From contig OZ234502.1 of NCBI GenBank assembly GCA_965153455.1, positions 2,769,267 through 2,833,266 on the forward strand: DNA of 64,000 bases, written 5' to 3'. The notes under the pieces were generated by a model. It did no database searches. It was not told the DNA's origin and was given only the letters and a program-made list of their open reading frames with translations. The translations under genes and the position numbers were made by a program. Of the stretch, positions 39,864 through 52,386 are shown one piece after another. The stretch's first letter is position 1; every line of letters starts with the position of its first letter. This DNA comes from Sphagnum compactum (Eukaryota; Bryophyta; Sphagnopsida; Sphagnales).

Positions 39864-41043
39864 GGGGATTCTCCAGATAATTAGCTGTTGTTTTTGCACC
39901 CTTTGTTGGGTATATTTGTTTTGTGTTTGGAGCTATGAAGCACACCGCAGAAATTCGGATAGAAAACCCAGTGCAATCTGGTTGTTGTGGGCTGAAAGCT
40001 TGTGAGTGACTTGAGCAGGTTCACCTTACTGTTGTGACTTTGTAAGCAGCAACAGAAATGTGGTGAGTGTGAATGTTATGAGTACATTGTTTTCTTTTAC
40101 ATATATTTGGAAGTGCTGTCAAATGCTGGGAGGGAATAGAATCGACCGGTATGGAACCAGGCGAACGGGCGGCCCTTGAGAGCGGCCGTTTTGTTTGGCT
40201 ATGTGAAACCGTGCGGACGCCGTTATTTGTAGTTGTAATTTTTGTAATATGTACCATCAAATACACACACACCTGTGCATTAGGCACGGGGTTCAAACTA
40301 GTTTTACAAATAAAAGATTTGGTGCTTCCACATGTAGGTCGTCATGTGGAAGGATTTGAACTCATCAAGCCCTGGCCTGTGTTTTTCTTCTTTTAGAAAC
40401 ATTTTTGCACTGTGGTGAATTCCTACAGGCCCGTGCAACTTGACCAAATGAAATTAAGGCTGAAAAAACTTTAGTTGCCTTCCATTTTGTGTGACACAAA
40501 ATCACAATTGCCGCCTGCAATGAATAAGGAAAAATGGTGAGGCTTAAAATTTGTTATCAGATTGAGGGGAGAGAAAAATTGTTGGTGTCTAAAGTGAACT
40601 CATCGATCAAACATTAAAGCCTTATAAAGTGTGTTGTTGTTAGACCCAGAGTTATAATTGAGGAATATTATTGTCTCCTAATTATCATGTGAAATATGAA
40701 AAGGTCTATGGAATGAGATGGCATTTCAGTGTTGAACAATTGCATAATGGTGGCAAGGTAGATAAAAAAAAATGTGTAATTTGTTGGACTATGTATTTCC
40801 TCAGACAAGGTCATCCAATGATTGATTTTGATGAATTCAAACATTTTTTTCTAGTTTTCGAAGGTAGAAATTGCCCTTGAAAACACTAAAGTTATTTTAC
40901 AAGCTAGACCAAGGTTGTTTTACACACGATCAAAGTCCTGGTGGATAAGTCCATGTTTCTTTTAGTGAGTTGTGATGAAGTGATTACAATTGGTTGTTTA
41001 CACATGTTTACATCATTGACAATTCAATGGGTAGGTTATTGTC
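39864..41043. other. Intergenic DNA with one unassigned ORF
   Basis: The plus-strand frame 40671-40880 reads KYEKVYGMRWHFSVEQLHNG and then KKKCVICWTMYFLRQGHP. The CVICW motif and composition suggest a transposase or zinc-finger fragment, but I cannot name a family. Confidence 0.3.
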
Positions 41044-41408
41044 TTTGCTTTTATTGAAGGTTTTTGCTCTCATTTTTGAATGTTGAAAGTTTTTGTTGTT
41101 TATTTTGAATGTTGAAGGTTCTTGCTCATACTTTTGGATGTTAAAGGTTTTTACTTTTACTTTTTGATGTTAAAGGTTATTGCTCTTACTCTTCAATTTT
41201 CAAAGTTCTAGCTTTTGGTTTTCGATGTTCAAAGTTCTTGCTCTTACTCTTAGATATTGAAGGATCTTACTTTTGTTCTTGGATGTTGAAGGTTCTTACT
41301 TTTATTCTTGGACGTTGAAGGTTCTTACTCTTATTTTTAGATGTTGAAAGTTTTTGCTTTTAGATGTTGAAGATTCTTACTTTTACTCTTTGATGTTGAA
41401 GGTTTGTG
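41044..41408. repeat. ~30 bp minisatellite, about 12 degenerate units
   Basis: Units approximate GATGTTGAAGGTTCTTRCTC followed by TTAYTCTTG, repeated about twelve times with substitutions and one or two missing parts. Non-coding. Confidence 0.85.
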
Positions 41409-43158
41409 ATTATTGATCTTTTTTTTATTTGCATAAATTAAATTTCAAATGACGTGAAAATATATTCCATTTTATTTACAAGTTAATTGTACAAATTTAG
41501 TTTAACTTATAATGATGACAAATTTATGAAAGGTGATTTTTTAATGATAATCATGTTATATATGTCTTGTTTTTGTGTTTGAACATTTGTGATGACTTTG
41601 TTATTTTTATGTTATAGGGTTGAACTTTCATTATGTTTCAATCCATCAACATCAAATTTATGTATACAAGGTAAGATTCTTTCGAAAGAACCTAAAATTG
41701 TAATTCAGTTTATCTGATTATAAACATAGTATTTGATTTTATTTGCAAGTGTACAAATTATAGTTTAATTTATATCAATGTTTTATATACATTGCATTTT
41801 AGTGACAAATAAGTTGCATGTTAGTGGCAGTATAGTTGTAAACTAGTTTTATTCAAGTTGAAAAAATGATTTAAATATTTCTGACATTACAATGTTATGA
41901 TATGCTATTGATTTCATTTCACATGTGGAACTAAATATCATAACATGGTAGATTTCAAGCAGATGAGGTGGATTGAAAAAATTGTATGGCTCAAGCTCCA
42001 TTTCAACAAAAATAGAAGAAAACATTCATTTATGAAACATAATGTTTTAGATGATAATATTTGATTGTTATGGGTCATCATTTTTATGATCTGAACTTTT
42101 GTTTAGATAAAGAAAAATGTTTGTTATAAATCGCTTGGGCATTATATTTAGATTCATAGTTAAATTGTCTTTTGATAGAAACATTTTTAAATTTTTTTTG
42201 TAATGTATTCTTCAACATGGAATGTAAATCTATTTAAAGTTTCAACTACATTTCATGTTTATAAATAATGATGTCCCATGCAATTCTACATCATCCACTA
42301 ATAAAAAATGGCCATTTTGCAATTGGTCCATGTGACTAATTTTTAGTTACAAGTGACATTTGCAACAAAAATCTCAATAGCCGCGTTGGACAAGTCACAT
42401 TAACACTAGTTGCAAAAGAGAACAAATTTTTGGATGAAAAAAAATCAACAAAGTACGCCTTCATCCTTTGATTGGTCATATACGTATTGTCCCTTGCAAC
42501 TAAAATGTAACTTTTTTGGTGAACAATGGGAACAACTTATGTGTTGCCACATGTCCCAACTCTTAATAATCAAAAATATTTATTATTATTTTGAAATAAT
42601 TTAAGACGTTCAATTTTTATGTTTGCATCTCCCTTTGACAGGAGCAAATACAGACCCTAACAGGTTGTGATGTGGATCTTGCTTCAAAGGACAATGGGTG
42701 TGCTAAATGCTAACCCATGATGGGTGGCCTGCGACCGGATTGAGTGTTTCCATTAGTTTAACATGGACTAGTAGACCTCCCAAGTTCCTTGCATTTACTT
42801 GGGATTTAATGAATGTTGGAAGAACGTCCCACATTCATCCACATGTACTCCATCACCTTCACATTTTCATCATGGTTTTAAATGTTAATCTAGTCAAAGG
42901 CTCCCAATCTACCAGTGTTTGTGCATCCATTTTTGGTGAATGAAGAAAGAAGAAAGCTTGAGACTTTAGATGAAGTTAGCATTGTATCTTCAGCCACTAG
43001 AATTTAACTTAAAGCACCTGTAGAATTGTTTATGATACCCACCAGTTATCATGGATTGCTGCTGAAGCTTTACATAAGGTAAAGCCTACCGTGCTTTACC
43101 TTACACCTAATATCCTTCCTTATAAGACCTCAGTGACAGAAGTACTTGAAATGGAGAT
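41409..43158. other. AT-rich intergenic DNA
   Basis: No gene recognised. Segment 42300-42420 has the GTTGCAA/TTTGCAAC words also found around 58.6-60.4 kb. A perfect AGGTAAAGC/GCTTTACCT stem lies near 43077-43103 and resembles a TTTACATRAGGTAAAGC motif in the duplicated block near 29560. Confidence 0.4.
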
Positions 43159-43960
43159 CAACAAATGAACCTTAGGCGGGACCCCGGGGTCCCAAATAAA
43201 GCTAAAACGCCAAAGGCAATTAATTAATTTTTGCGTTGGTGGTGGTTGCCCTATCGCCCCAACGATCCAAACATGATTGCAATCATGTCCAAGCGCTGCG
43301 TTGAGGACTGCTATGAGTAGCTGAATGCGCGTTTGCGTACTTTAATTGGATACTATGATGATATCGACACGCGGAAAAGGACACCAATAAACAAAATGCA
43401 AATGGCCCTTCAACACGTTGAAGCATTCCTGGTCACCTTCCCTAAATCTTTTCTTGCGCAAAGATGGGAACAGAATATCATTCGCTACCTTATCGTTAAT
43501 GAATCGACACCCGCATCAGACCAGTTGCTAGAGACACAAAACATTTTTTCATCATCGGCCGCCATGACGTCCTCATCATCGACGTTCGCCAAGTCCATCG
43601 CATCGGAGTTGTCAACATTGCGAGCCGAGGATTAGGCAATGTGATGGGCAAATCGATGCCAATGGTGGTGAAAGCAAGGCCGAGTCACCTGAAGAAGGTC
43701 AAGACGGTGGAGGTCGGGCCATCTCATAAGTCCATCTTGTGCTACTTCTCCCCGAAACCGTAATTAACTCGCAAGGCTAACCCACAATATAAAGTACCTT
43801 ACAATTTCAAAATGATTAACTGGTCATGTAGATCTTAGTGAGTGCAGTAGATTACTACCTTCTTCGATTGAATTAGACTTGTATTGATGTTACTACGGAC
43901 TTTATGTGACAGTCGAGTCTGGATGGGACCCCGAGGTCCCGCCATAAGGTTCAATTGTTG
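43159..43960. mobile_element. 802 bp DNA transposon with ~36 bp terminal inverted repeats
   Basis: The left end (43159-43194) reads CAACAAATGAACCTTAGGCG then GGACCCCGGGGTCCCA. The right end (43924-43960) is the inverted complement with a few differences. The left end includes a perfect 16 bp palindrome GGGACCCCGGGGTCCC; the right end has a near-copy with one base changed. Both ends abut GATC, so a 3 bp GAT target duplication is possible. The interior is GC-rich with a broken ORF and no transposase, so it is non-autonomous. Confidence 0.82.
43273..43635 (+). pseudogene. Hypothetical ORF inside the 802 bp TIR element, one internal stop
   Basis: An ATG at 43273 opens a frame (MIAIMSKRCVEDCYE), interrupted by TAG at 43318-43320. 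It then stays open for about 105 codons, including RTLIGYYDDIDTRKRTPI, ALQHVEAFLVTFPKSFLAQR and a Ser-rich tail, to a stop at 43633-43635. Its base composition differs from the flanks. No family recognised; likely a captured or element-specific gene. Confidence 0.4.
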
Positions 43961-44949
43961 GATCCATCAGTCTCCAACGACAAAGTATAAGTTATGAAAC
44001 CCTTCCGTATTGCTTTCTCACAATTCTCAAAGGTTTCTCATAGACACAACGCTTCACAACTCATTACAATCAGGGTCACATACTATTAGCAACCACCAAA
44101 TTTTGGAGGGGACTTGTAATCACAACTAGGTGCTGACATTAGCACAAGTGTGCATAAGAAATCTTGTACGTGCATAGGGAAAGCACAAGGGGGAGATAAG
44201 AAGAAGAATAGGGCAGAAGAAAAGCAGGAGAGGAGAGACTATAGAAAAGTTTAGGAGGTTGTAGAAGAGAGGAAGAGGACCCATCTTATATTGGGTGGAG
44301 AACGGTGCTTTTGTCAAGTTATTTGAATAAAGGTGCAAGTGCATGTGTTTTTGCTACTAAAAATAGTGATAACCGGTAATGCTAGGTTACTTTCTTAGAA
44401 AAGAACATAAATAGTCACCAAAGTGGAGTGGGTTTACAAAAGGTATTGGGCTAGGGGGGGGAAGAGGGAACCAATCTATTAAAGTGACTTTTTAGAAGGC
44501 CTTTTTGGGACATTATCAGTTGTGAGACTGGAAACAACTAAGATATGTAAGATTTTGGTATCAGAAGGTCACACGTGATGATTGTGCAGCTAAGCCATAG
44601 CCATGAAAAGTTGATTGTTCCCCCACACGAACAGCTAGGGGCTGCAGCTCGGCCAGAGCTTTGCAATTAAAGAAAAAATGACTCCTTCCAAAAAGCCATA
44701 AGGGATTTTTATTAGTGAATGAATTAAGGTCTTTTGCACACCTTAAAATGTTCATTTCTTAACCAAAAGAAGGAGAAACAATGATATATCTCAACTCACT
44801 TTCAAATGCACAAACATGCAAATTTTCTCTTTCAACAAGTTGCTTATGGATTCTCCACCTGGTAGGTCCAACAATGTTATGGTCCCACAAGTGCCTCATA
44901 TGTTTCTTAATGTTGTGTCCAATATCTCCAATCTAAAAAAGTTGAAAAA
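43961..44949. other. Intergenic DNA left of the Harbinger element
   Basis: No gene recognised. The left terminus of the Harbinger element should lie in this stretch, but I could not find a convincing inverted repeat. Confidence 0.35.
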
Positions 44950-45709
44950 AATTATCAACAAGTGTCGTGATTAGAATGAAGATGCAACTAGTTTTTTGTT
45001 GCAATGTTTTGAGAAATTTTTTTGGCTATTCACAAAGGCTATTTCAAATAAGTTCATTGGCAAGACATTGCAACAAAGTTTGCCAAGACATTTTCTTTAA
45101 GCCAGTACTAAATCACACCCAAGTCAAGGACAAGTGGGAGAAGCTCAAAAAGAAATACATTGCACAGAAGAAGGCAAAAGGAGTCACTAAAAGCATACCT
45201 TTAGAGTGGTGTTGGTTTGATCACATAGATCAAATCCTTGTAGACATTGCAAAGGATAATTTACCAAGAAGGGAGGATATGGAAACACTAGCATGTAATT
45301 CCCATCAAATTACAGAAGATGTTGACCATTGCATTAACCTGAATGCAAAGAACTTCCACCATGAAGGGATGCATCTTCTCCCATGCACACATCATTGGTG
45401 TTTGTTGATGTAACATGTATAGATGCGTCCCCAATTACTCCTTGCACACATGCTCATCGTCGACAAGGTGTTGATGGTAAATTTGTTTCAAGAAAACATC
45501 ATAAGAATTTTAGAAGTGCAAATAACGTTGTTGTAGCATTGTCAAGCTTTAGAGAGTCTTTTAATCAAATTGAAATTCTTAAGGTTGAAGCACAGAAAGA
45601 AGCTACAAAAGGAACTAATAAGCTTGCATAAAAGTTTTTAAGTGCACAAGCTCAAATTATGACTCTTTTTGCTAGGACTCTTAAACTGAGAACTACTATG
45701 AAAAAATAA
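44950..45709 (+). pseudogene. PIF/Harbinger ORF1-type Myb/SANT-like protein, frameshifted
   Basis: Reading across frames gives NEDATSFLLQCFEKFF, then KPVLNHTQVKDKWEKLKKKY and LEWCWFDHIDQIL: the three-helix Myb/SANT-like (trihelix-type) DNA-binding domain that plant PIF/Harbinger elements encode as ORF1 to help the transposase bind and enter the nucleus. At least two frameshifts are needed (near 45010 and 45390), so it is dead. The C-terminal part (SSFRESFNQIEILKVEAQK) is in a shifted frame from 45383. Confidence 0.7.
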
Positions 45710-45871
45710 TAAAAACATTAATTTCATGCATGTGTTTTGAATACTTGTTAAATGACACAACATTGTACTTGAAGTTTGGTATGAAATAAAAGAAAATTTT
45801 TATTTCCAAATGGGCACAATAATCATGTAACATTATATGAAACTTAATGTTACATGTAATAAAGTAAATAT

Positions 45872-47080
45872 TCAAACTATTGGGTTACGTTCCAACCATG
45901 ATGCAAATAAAATGTTGTGTATCACTTCATTGGCCTCCTTTGTGACATCACCTTCTCTATAAATATGAACACGTTGGCCATGAAAGCTTACCAAGGGATC
46001 TTTTTTTTGTGGAACATCACACACCATCAACTTAGGCATGTTCATTAATTGGCAAAATTGTGAAGAAAACAATGTGCCACCTTTATCAATTCTACAATTG
46101 AGATTCTTCAAAATGTGCCACCACTTTTTCAAACTCCCAAAATCATTTTCAATGAACACATGACCACTGTTCATTAAATTGTCGAATCACACCTTATCAA
46201 GGTCACATCTATCCTTGAAATTCTTCATCAAATATGTTTGTAATGGGTAAATTACATCACCTAGCAAGCAAGGATATACTTGCACTCCACCAAAATCAAT
46301 TACATGCTCTATAAAAATTTCCTAATACTTGAGTTCCCTATATAAACTACTTAATTTGAATGAACCACCATTAGCAACTCCACTAAGTTGTGATGCAAAA
46401 ACATTCCAAAAAAAATTATCACAATCGCATACCCCTTGTAGAACAATGTTATGAAAGTTTTTTCGATTGTAAAAATCTACAATTGATGCAGTGATTTTCA
46501 AACAAAAGGATGGGAATTCCATCAATAACACTTACAATGTTCTGCACCCCAATGACATCTTTAAAATTCTCTGTGACTGAACACAATTGACTTGTGCTAG
46601 GAGTGTGAATATAAATGCCAAACAATTGGCAAGTATTTTACATGTGTACCATAGATGTGTATTTCCAAATTGTTGATGTTCCAACATTGTTTAAATATTC
46701 TATTATTTACTCTATAGGATTCCCATGTGCCAATTTGTACAATACAACCTTCAACACCTTTGAAATTGGTAAAAGAGCCCACACAAACATTTTAGCTTAT
46801 GATTTTAAGAATAGGTGCAATTGCTCCAATCAAATTTGAAAACCCAAAAATGTTGTTTAATAGGCTTGTAAATATTTTATATCCAACATTTGTGGGGTAG
46901 TGTGCCAAACACCCCTATCAACAATGTCAAAATGTGTTTTAGCCCTTGGTTCTTTCCACCATATCCTTTGAGAATGTGGTTCCTTGTCATAAAAAGAAAT
47001 AAACAAAGAAAAAGCCTTTGCACCAAAAAGGTTTCTAAAACAAAATTATTCATGTTTTTTGCATTGTGAAAGCTCAAAAA
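45872..47080 (-). pseudogene. PIF/Harbinger DDE transposase, degenerate
   Basis: On the minus strand, across several frames: FAKMFVWALLPISKVLK-type N-terminal region, SVIDGIPI (first catalytic Asp), DFYNRKNFHNIVLQGVCD, NVFASQLSGVANGGSF, and IENDFGSLKKWWHILKNL (catalytic Glu). These are the DDE_4 hallmarks in the right order. The usual second Asp in the GxxHD position reads as Asn-Gly-Gly, and several stops and shifts occur, so it is inactive. It converges on the ORF1 pseudogene. The two together mark one decayed Harbinger element. Confidence 0.75.
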
Positions 47081-48680
47081 ATTAGATATGAAAAAAAAAA
47101 CCGAAGACCAATAATCAGTGCATTGTTGTGATGATGATCAATAGGGTTGAATTTTTTTTATTATAAAAAATTCCAAAACTATGTTGAAATTTAGTGCACC
47201 AAGGTGTGTTTCAAGACATGGGAAAGCTCACAAATACTTCTTTAAAAAAAAAAAAGACATAGTAAAAATATATATACTTAAATTATGAAACCAATTACTT
47301 TTCAAGTTAATGGTCCAAATGATTGGGATATAAGAATTACAATATTGTCATGTAATCAGAATAACCCCCATGAGGCAAAAGTGAACCCAAAATGATCCCA
47401 TGGGAAATAAAATTGGTGGTGGGAGGGGGGATTTTGGGGGGGGTGGGGGTTTGTGGGAAACATTTGCATGGTATATGGTTGTGGGCTACATAACCAACAA
47501 ACAACCCTCCCATGTGCGTGGCCCAAGAGCAAGACCTTTAACAAAGACAATCTTGTAAAAGAAATAAGATAAAATAATGCACCTTGTTTTTCTTTTTTTT
47601 ACTCATCCTACTACCTCCTCGAATTTTGATAAGAAGGGTCATTATGTCAAGTGACCAAGGGATTGAAGTCTCTTTGTATGTGGGTAATGAAAGCCAACCG
47701 CCTCAATTAAAGGCTTTTATTTTCAGTATTCATGATCCCACTCAAAATGCTTTGGCTACAATCATGTGGGAAGAATTACATGAGGCTTTTGTAGATCAAG
47801 GTCAAGTTAATCGCCCTGAGTGTTGCCTCCAAGAATAGGACCCTAAACCCCAAACCCTAAATGGACATTAAGATCTATGGAACCCAATTTCATAAGGGAA
47901 AATGGAAAAAAACTCCAAAAGATTTAGAAAGATTAAAAAGAATTATCTCCTTTACAACCAAGAAATCAATGATTAGATGTCTTAAACAACTAGATATTAT
48001 TGATTATAGTCATAGGATATTACATCAAATCCTATGTGAAAAAAGTTGTAGCCATATATTAGTGGTGCATTTGAATAAAGTATATGCTGACATAGTAATA
48101 GGAAAAATGAAATTGTTTATTCATTTCAAGTTTTCATGCATATGGCATCCTTGATTGCCAACAAAATGACATGGACACTATAGCAAATCACGCCATATTC
48201 CACTTCACAGTCCACTATAGTGGAAAACCCAAAGTGGAATGGGGCATTTTGAGTGGAATGTGAAAGTGCAATAAGTCACATTGCCCCCAAGTGGAATGCT
48301 TCCAATGGAATGTGCCACACATTTTAATTAATATATTAATATTAAATAATTGAAATAGAAGTCATAAGTTAATTAGGTGCAACCACTACAAAGTGGAGTG
48401 TGCCATGTGCCATAAATTTTTCGGAATAGTGGAATAGGCATTTATGGAAATTTTTAAGGTATTTGATTTTTGGGCAATTAAAAAAAATTCAGGTCAATTT
48501 TTTGGTGTAAGCCTATAATATTACCTATGCATTTTTCAAGTGGAATGCACCACCATGCCTTATACCATTACACCACTAGTCAAAAGTTAAAGGTCCATTT
48601 TATTTAATTAATGTCATGCATCTTGTACCCAAACATGTGAAGGAAATTTTCCAAAAAAATTTCATTCAAAAGTTCACTTA
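47081..48680. other. Intergenic DNA with two unassigned ORFs
   Basis: Plus-strand frames at 47584-47838 (EVSLYVGNESQPPQLK, ATIMWEELHEAFVDQ) and 47861-48154 (KWKKTPKDLERLKRI) are separated by a telomere-like ACCCTAAACCCCAAACCCTA (47840-47859). No family recognised. AGTGGAATG words recur at 48180-48560 and link this DNA to the array at 50-52 kb. Confidence 0.35.
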
Positions 48681-49498
48681 CACTGCAAGAAAAAATGATA
48701 ACATGGTCATGTAGCCCACAAATATAAATCCACTTGTGCTACACTTGAAAATGGAAACATGGTCATGATGTCCAAAATTTATATAAATCAACTTGATGTA
48801 AAATTATCCATGTCAAACTATATTGTGCTAACTAATGTTGCAACCACTTGCATTCCCATAGGATGTAGGTCTTGTTGGCCATTGAGGACACACATGCCTC
48901 ATCCAAAGTCTGAACTTGACATTAGGCTTGTAAACCTTGGACACCATGACCATTTGCCTACTTAGCCCACACAATCAGGCAAGAGAGCTTTTCCCAAACC
49001 CCTTGGATGCATGGTTGACACCTGCAATGCCTTTTCCGACCACCTTCCCCTTAAACTTGGGGTGGAAGATGCTACATTTTGTGCCAACCTTTAATGGAGC
49101 CTACAACCACACACCCAAGAAAAGGCACATTTGCAATTATGTTATGAACATAACATTTTAGCACCACATACATCATCACAACTTAACCCCAACTAAGTTG
49201 GAAAATAAATGGTCCAAATATTCGCATCATCAATTCATGGCACATTAGTATTGGCCAAGGGTTTTCCCTTGGGCAGTTTTTCATAAACATCCCAACTCGG
49301 CTTGAACACCCCTTTGTTGGTTCATCAGCGAGTTGAAATGCTAGCTGAGGGGGCTTGATGCTTGACTATTTCCATGTATACTTGCTCCAACTAGCTCTTT
49401 CCACTTCTTCACATCAGCTTTGAATAGTAGTGACTTCTTTCTTATAAGTGGGATGTAGCCACTATCAATTTAATTACAATATCACTAGTGTAATGAAC

Positions 49499-49994
49499 CT
49501 ACTTGGACTCACCAAAAACTAGCAATATGTCTGCTATTGGATTTAAGTTATTAATTAATCGTAATTTATTCAGCGTTGGTGGGGCCAGAATGTCACGCAC
49601 CACCAAAGCTTGATGTTGACTTGGTCTTGGTTGCCAACCTAGTCTTCCTTCGTTGTAGACTGGGCTGAGGTTGACTATTAGGCACAATAACTTCCACATC
49701 AACAGTGGTATATCCCACCGATTGGGTATTTGGCTCATGGCTATCACATGGTTGTGTGACATATGTAGACAGTACCTTCGTGTCTCTAGGTGTCATTGGG
49801 TCACTCTTGCTATCAAATTCAGCCCCAGATATGGATAAGGACTTCTTTGTGTTATGGACTTGTCCCTTCCCTATGCTAGTGTTTATATGCCTCCCATCCT
49901 CCACCTCACCTTTGGATGTAGGTGGCAATTTTCCTGTAAAATTTTTTTTACACAAGCCATTGATGTGTTTAAAGCATCCAACATAAAGACCCAC
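49499..49994 (-). other. Unassigned ORFs within the possible CACTA element
   Basis: A 133-codon minus-strand frame (49593-49994) contains CFKHINGLCKKNFTGKLPPT and a Thr/Ser/Lys-rich tail (RRKTRLATKTKSTSSFGG); an overlapping frame extends to 49499. Might be the C-terminal part of an element-encoded protein. No family recognised. Confidence 0.3.
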
Positions 49995-50084
49995 TAATTG
50001 AACAACATTACCATAATAACTAAATATCCTTGCCTTCTTGGTGACAATTGCCCATCAAATGCAACACATTGACTTTGTTGAAAA

Positions 50085-51800
50085 CCTACCCACTTTTTAC
50101 TTTGGTGAACCTTACAACCCACTTATATTTCACTTTGGATCCATTTAAGGTTCACTTATAGCCCCCCCAAACCTACATCAAAATGACACAAATTCTAAAC
50201 ACTTCAACAATGTCAATGAAAATTGAAACCAATGAAAATCACTTTAAATTAGTCCCAATTAGACCTGTCAACATATCAAGTATAAAATGATCAATTAACA
50301 AACACACACCAACTAATGAATGAAGATGTCAACTACATGTGCACTACTATGCCTGGTTATTAACACTATTCTAATATAAAAATATTGATTACATTTATAG
50401 CCCCACCTAATTTCCATTTTTACTTCATTAAAATTCCACCTATGTTTCACTTTGGTTCCATCTGGATCACACCTTGTATCCATTATAAGTGCACTTTCAT
50501 TCCATCCAAAATCCAACATTGACCAAGTGCCTTCAACTTTGGTTCCACTTACACATCATTTACAATGTGTACCCCTTTCACTCCATATGCATTACAATTT
50601 CCAGCCACCCTATGTCCACCTACATTCCATTAAAAGTTCATTAGACTTCCAAACTTGGATCATGACATTTCAAAAATCTCCATGTTAAAACAACACATGT
50701 CCATAATTTTAAGTTAGTCCCAACTAAAAGGATATACCAATTGAGAATTGGCCATGAAATAACAAGAATCACCAAATGTTACATCGTATACCAAGTAGAT
50801 GGCCTAACTTCTTAATGACAACCATAATTGTCCCACCCCACAATGTGTCAAGCATTGGCAGCATGATTTACACCATATGGAATTACATAATTCCAATGTC
50901 ATTTTACAAGTGTATTGGGCACCTAGTTTTGACTTGGCACCATTTGCACTAGTATGGATCCATTATGAATTCACATAGATTCCACCCATACCCCATCCGA
51001 GTTCCCAACATTATACATGACACTTCAATTCAACTCTAGCTTCACATACATTCCACTTCGACTCCACCCAAATGTAACACTTTGAATCCACTCTGGCTAG
51101 GTGGTAGGCCTACATTTTATATATAAAGTTCACTGAACTTCCCCAAGTGTGACCAAGGTTGGTGGCACTTACACCCCACTTACAATCCATTGGGGTTCCA
51201 TGTACACGCCACTTAGAATCCACTTTGGCACCACCTCCATCCCATTGTGGTTTCATGTTCTTCCCAAACTTGTTGCACCTAAACCTCATAAGACATAATT
51301 TTATAAGCTACAAGATACTTCAACTTTGGTGCCATTCATACCCCATAGGTACAATCCACCTAGATTCCATAATTTATATGTCACATAAACTTTACTTCAA
51401 TGGCTCCATTGTAACTCCGGCTTGGACTCACTTTGGGATACACATTTCACATGGATGTCATAAAAATATTCCCAACTACTGCACAACATTTGAACTATGG
51501 TGCCATTGATCACATCCCACATATTGTCCATTGGAGTTTTATTGTACACACCACTTAAATTCCATTGGTACTCCACTTGTAACACACTTTTGACCATCTA
51601 TGGTTTCACACACATTCCACCTAGATAGACCTTATGAAAAATATGAGACCTTAGAAATGTTACATGACATTTGAACTTTGGTTCTAATTACAACTCACAT
51701 CTAGCTTACTATGGTTCCACCTAAATTACATTTTGGATTTAGTTTAGCTCCACATAAGTTCCATTCAAATGTGAATATAATTCCCCATGTGGAACATGAC
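50085..51800. repeat. Degenerate array of CACTTTGGNTCCACNTACATTCCA-type words
   Basis: For about 1.7 kb, words such as CACTTTGG, TTCCACTT, CATTCCAC and ACTTGGACC recur every 20-40 bp in the same orientation. This is a strongly decayed short-unit satellite or subterminal repeat array. The frames inside it have no coding meaning. Confidence 0.75.
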
Positions 51801-52300
51801 ATTTCAACATTGTAAATAAAGGCCATGGTGATAATATAACCTATTCCCACCTTCCCATACATGGATCATGGGAATATGTCAAGAATTCCCACATCTTCCC
51901 ACCTAGTCATGCACATATATTGACAAAACATAGACATAGATGGCAACTAGCCATTCAAACCTCTTTTGCTTTCATAACATGTGTAATGAACCAATGCACG
52001 AAACATTACAGCGTATAAATATGGTGAGTTACAAGTGTCTAATGCAACTCAAAAATTGAGTTGCAAGGTTAGTTGTAAAACACCCATTTTTCTCATAGTG
52101 AAAAAAATTATAAATTTTAGAATAAATTCTTAATGCCTTTGTTTGGCATAAAGGAAAATTAACATGTTGTACAATTAAAGAGCATTCCATCAATACCTAA
52201 AGATTTTTGCCATGTAGGACTACACCCATTAGAATGTCATTTTAGGAGAAAGTTGCAGTCAAACAAGTTGAGGTTTTTATATCATTTCGAAAATTGAGAC

Positions 52301-52386
52301 CAAATAACTTTGAATTACACTACCTTCTAAAAAGGATGAAACCATATAACTTTGAATCACATTGCCTTCTAAAAAGGATGAAAACC
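52301..52386. repeat. 42 bp tandem duplication
   Basis: Two adjacent copies of CAWATAACTTTGAATYACAY followed by TRCCTTCTAAAAAGGATGAA, four or five mismatches. Confidence 0.85.

Larger units (their letters stand above)
48681..52100. mobile_element. Possible CACTA-type element
   Basis: The left end CACTGCAAGAAAAAATG and the inverted right end (complement reads CACTATGAGAAAAATGGG) resemble CACTA termini, 3.4 kb apart. The interior has long degenerate subterminal-type repeats but no recognisable transposase. The flanking trinucleotides (TTA and AAA) do not match, so the pairing of these ends is unproven. Confidence 0.35.

Noticed and set aside
40290-40370. tRNA gene or SINE suggested by GGTTCAAACT (plus) and GAGTTCAAATCC (minus)
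   Set aside because: B-box-like words occur on both strands, but no A box lies at the right distance and no cloverleaf forms.
41044-41408. Repeat protein coding region
   Set aside because: The ~30 bp unit varies in length and contains stops in all frames.
50085-51800. Several 65-116 codon plus-strand frames
   Set aside because: They are generated by the stop-poor short-word array and show repetitive Pro/His/Thr content without homology signals.
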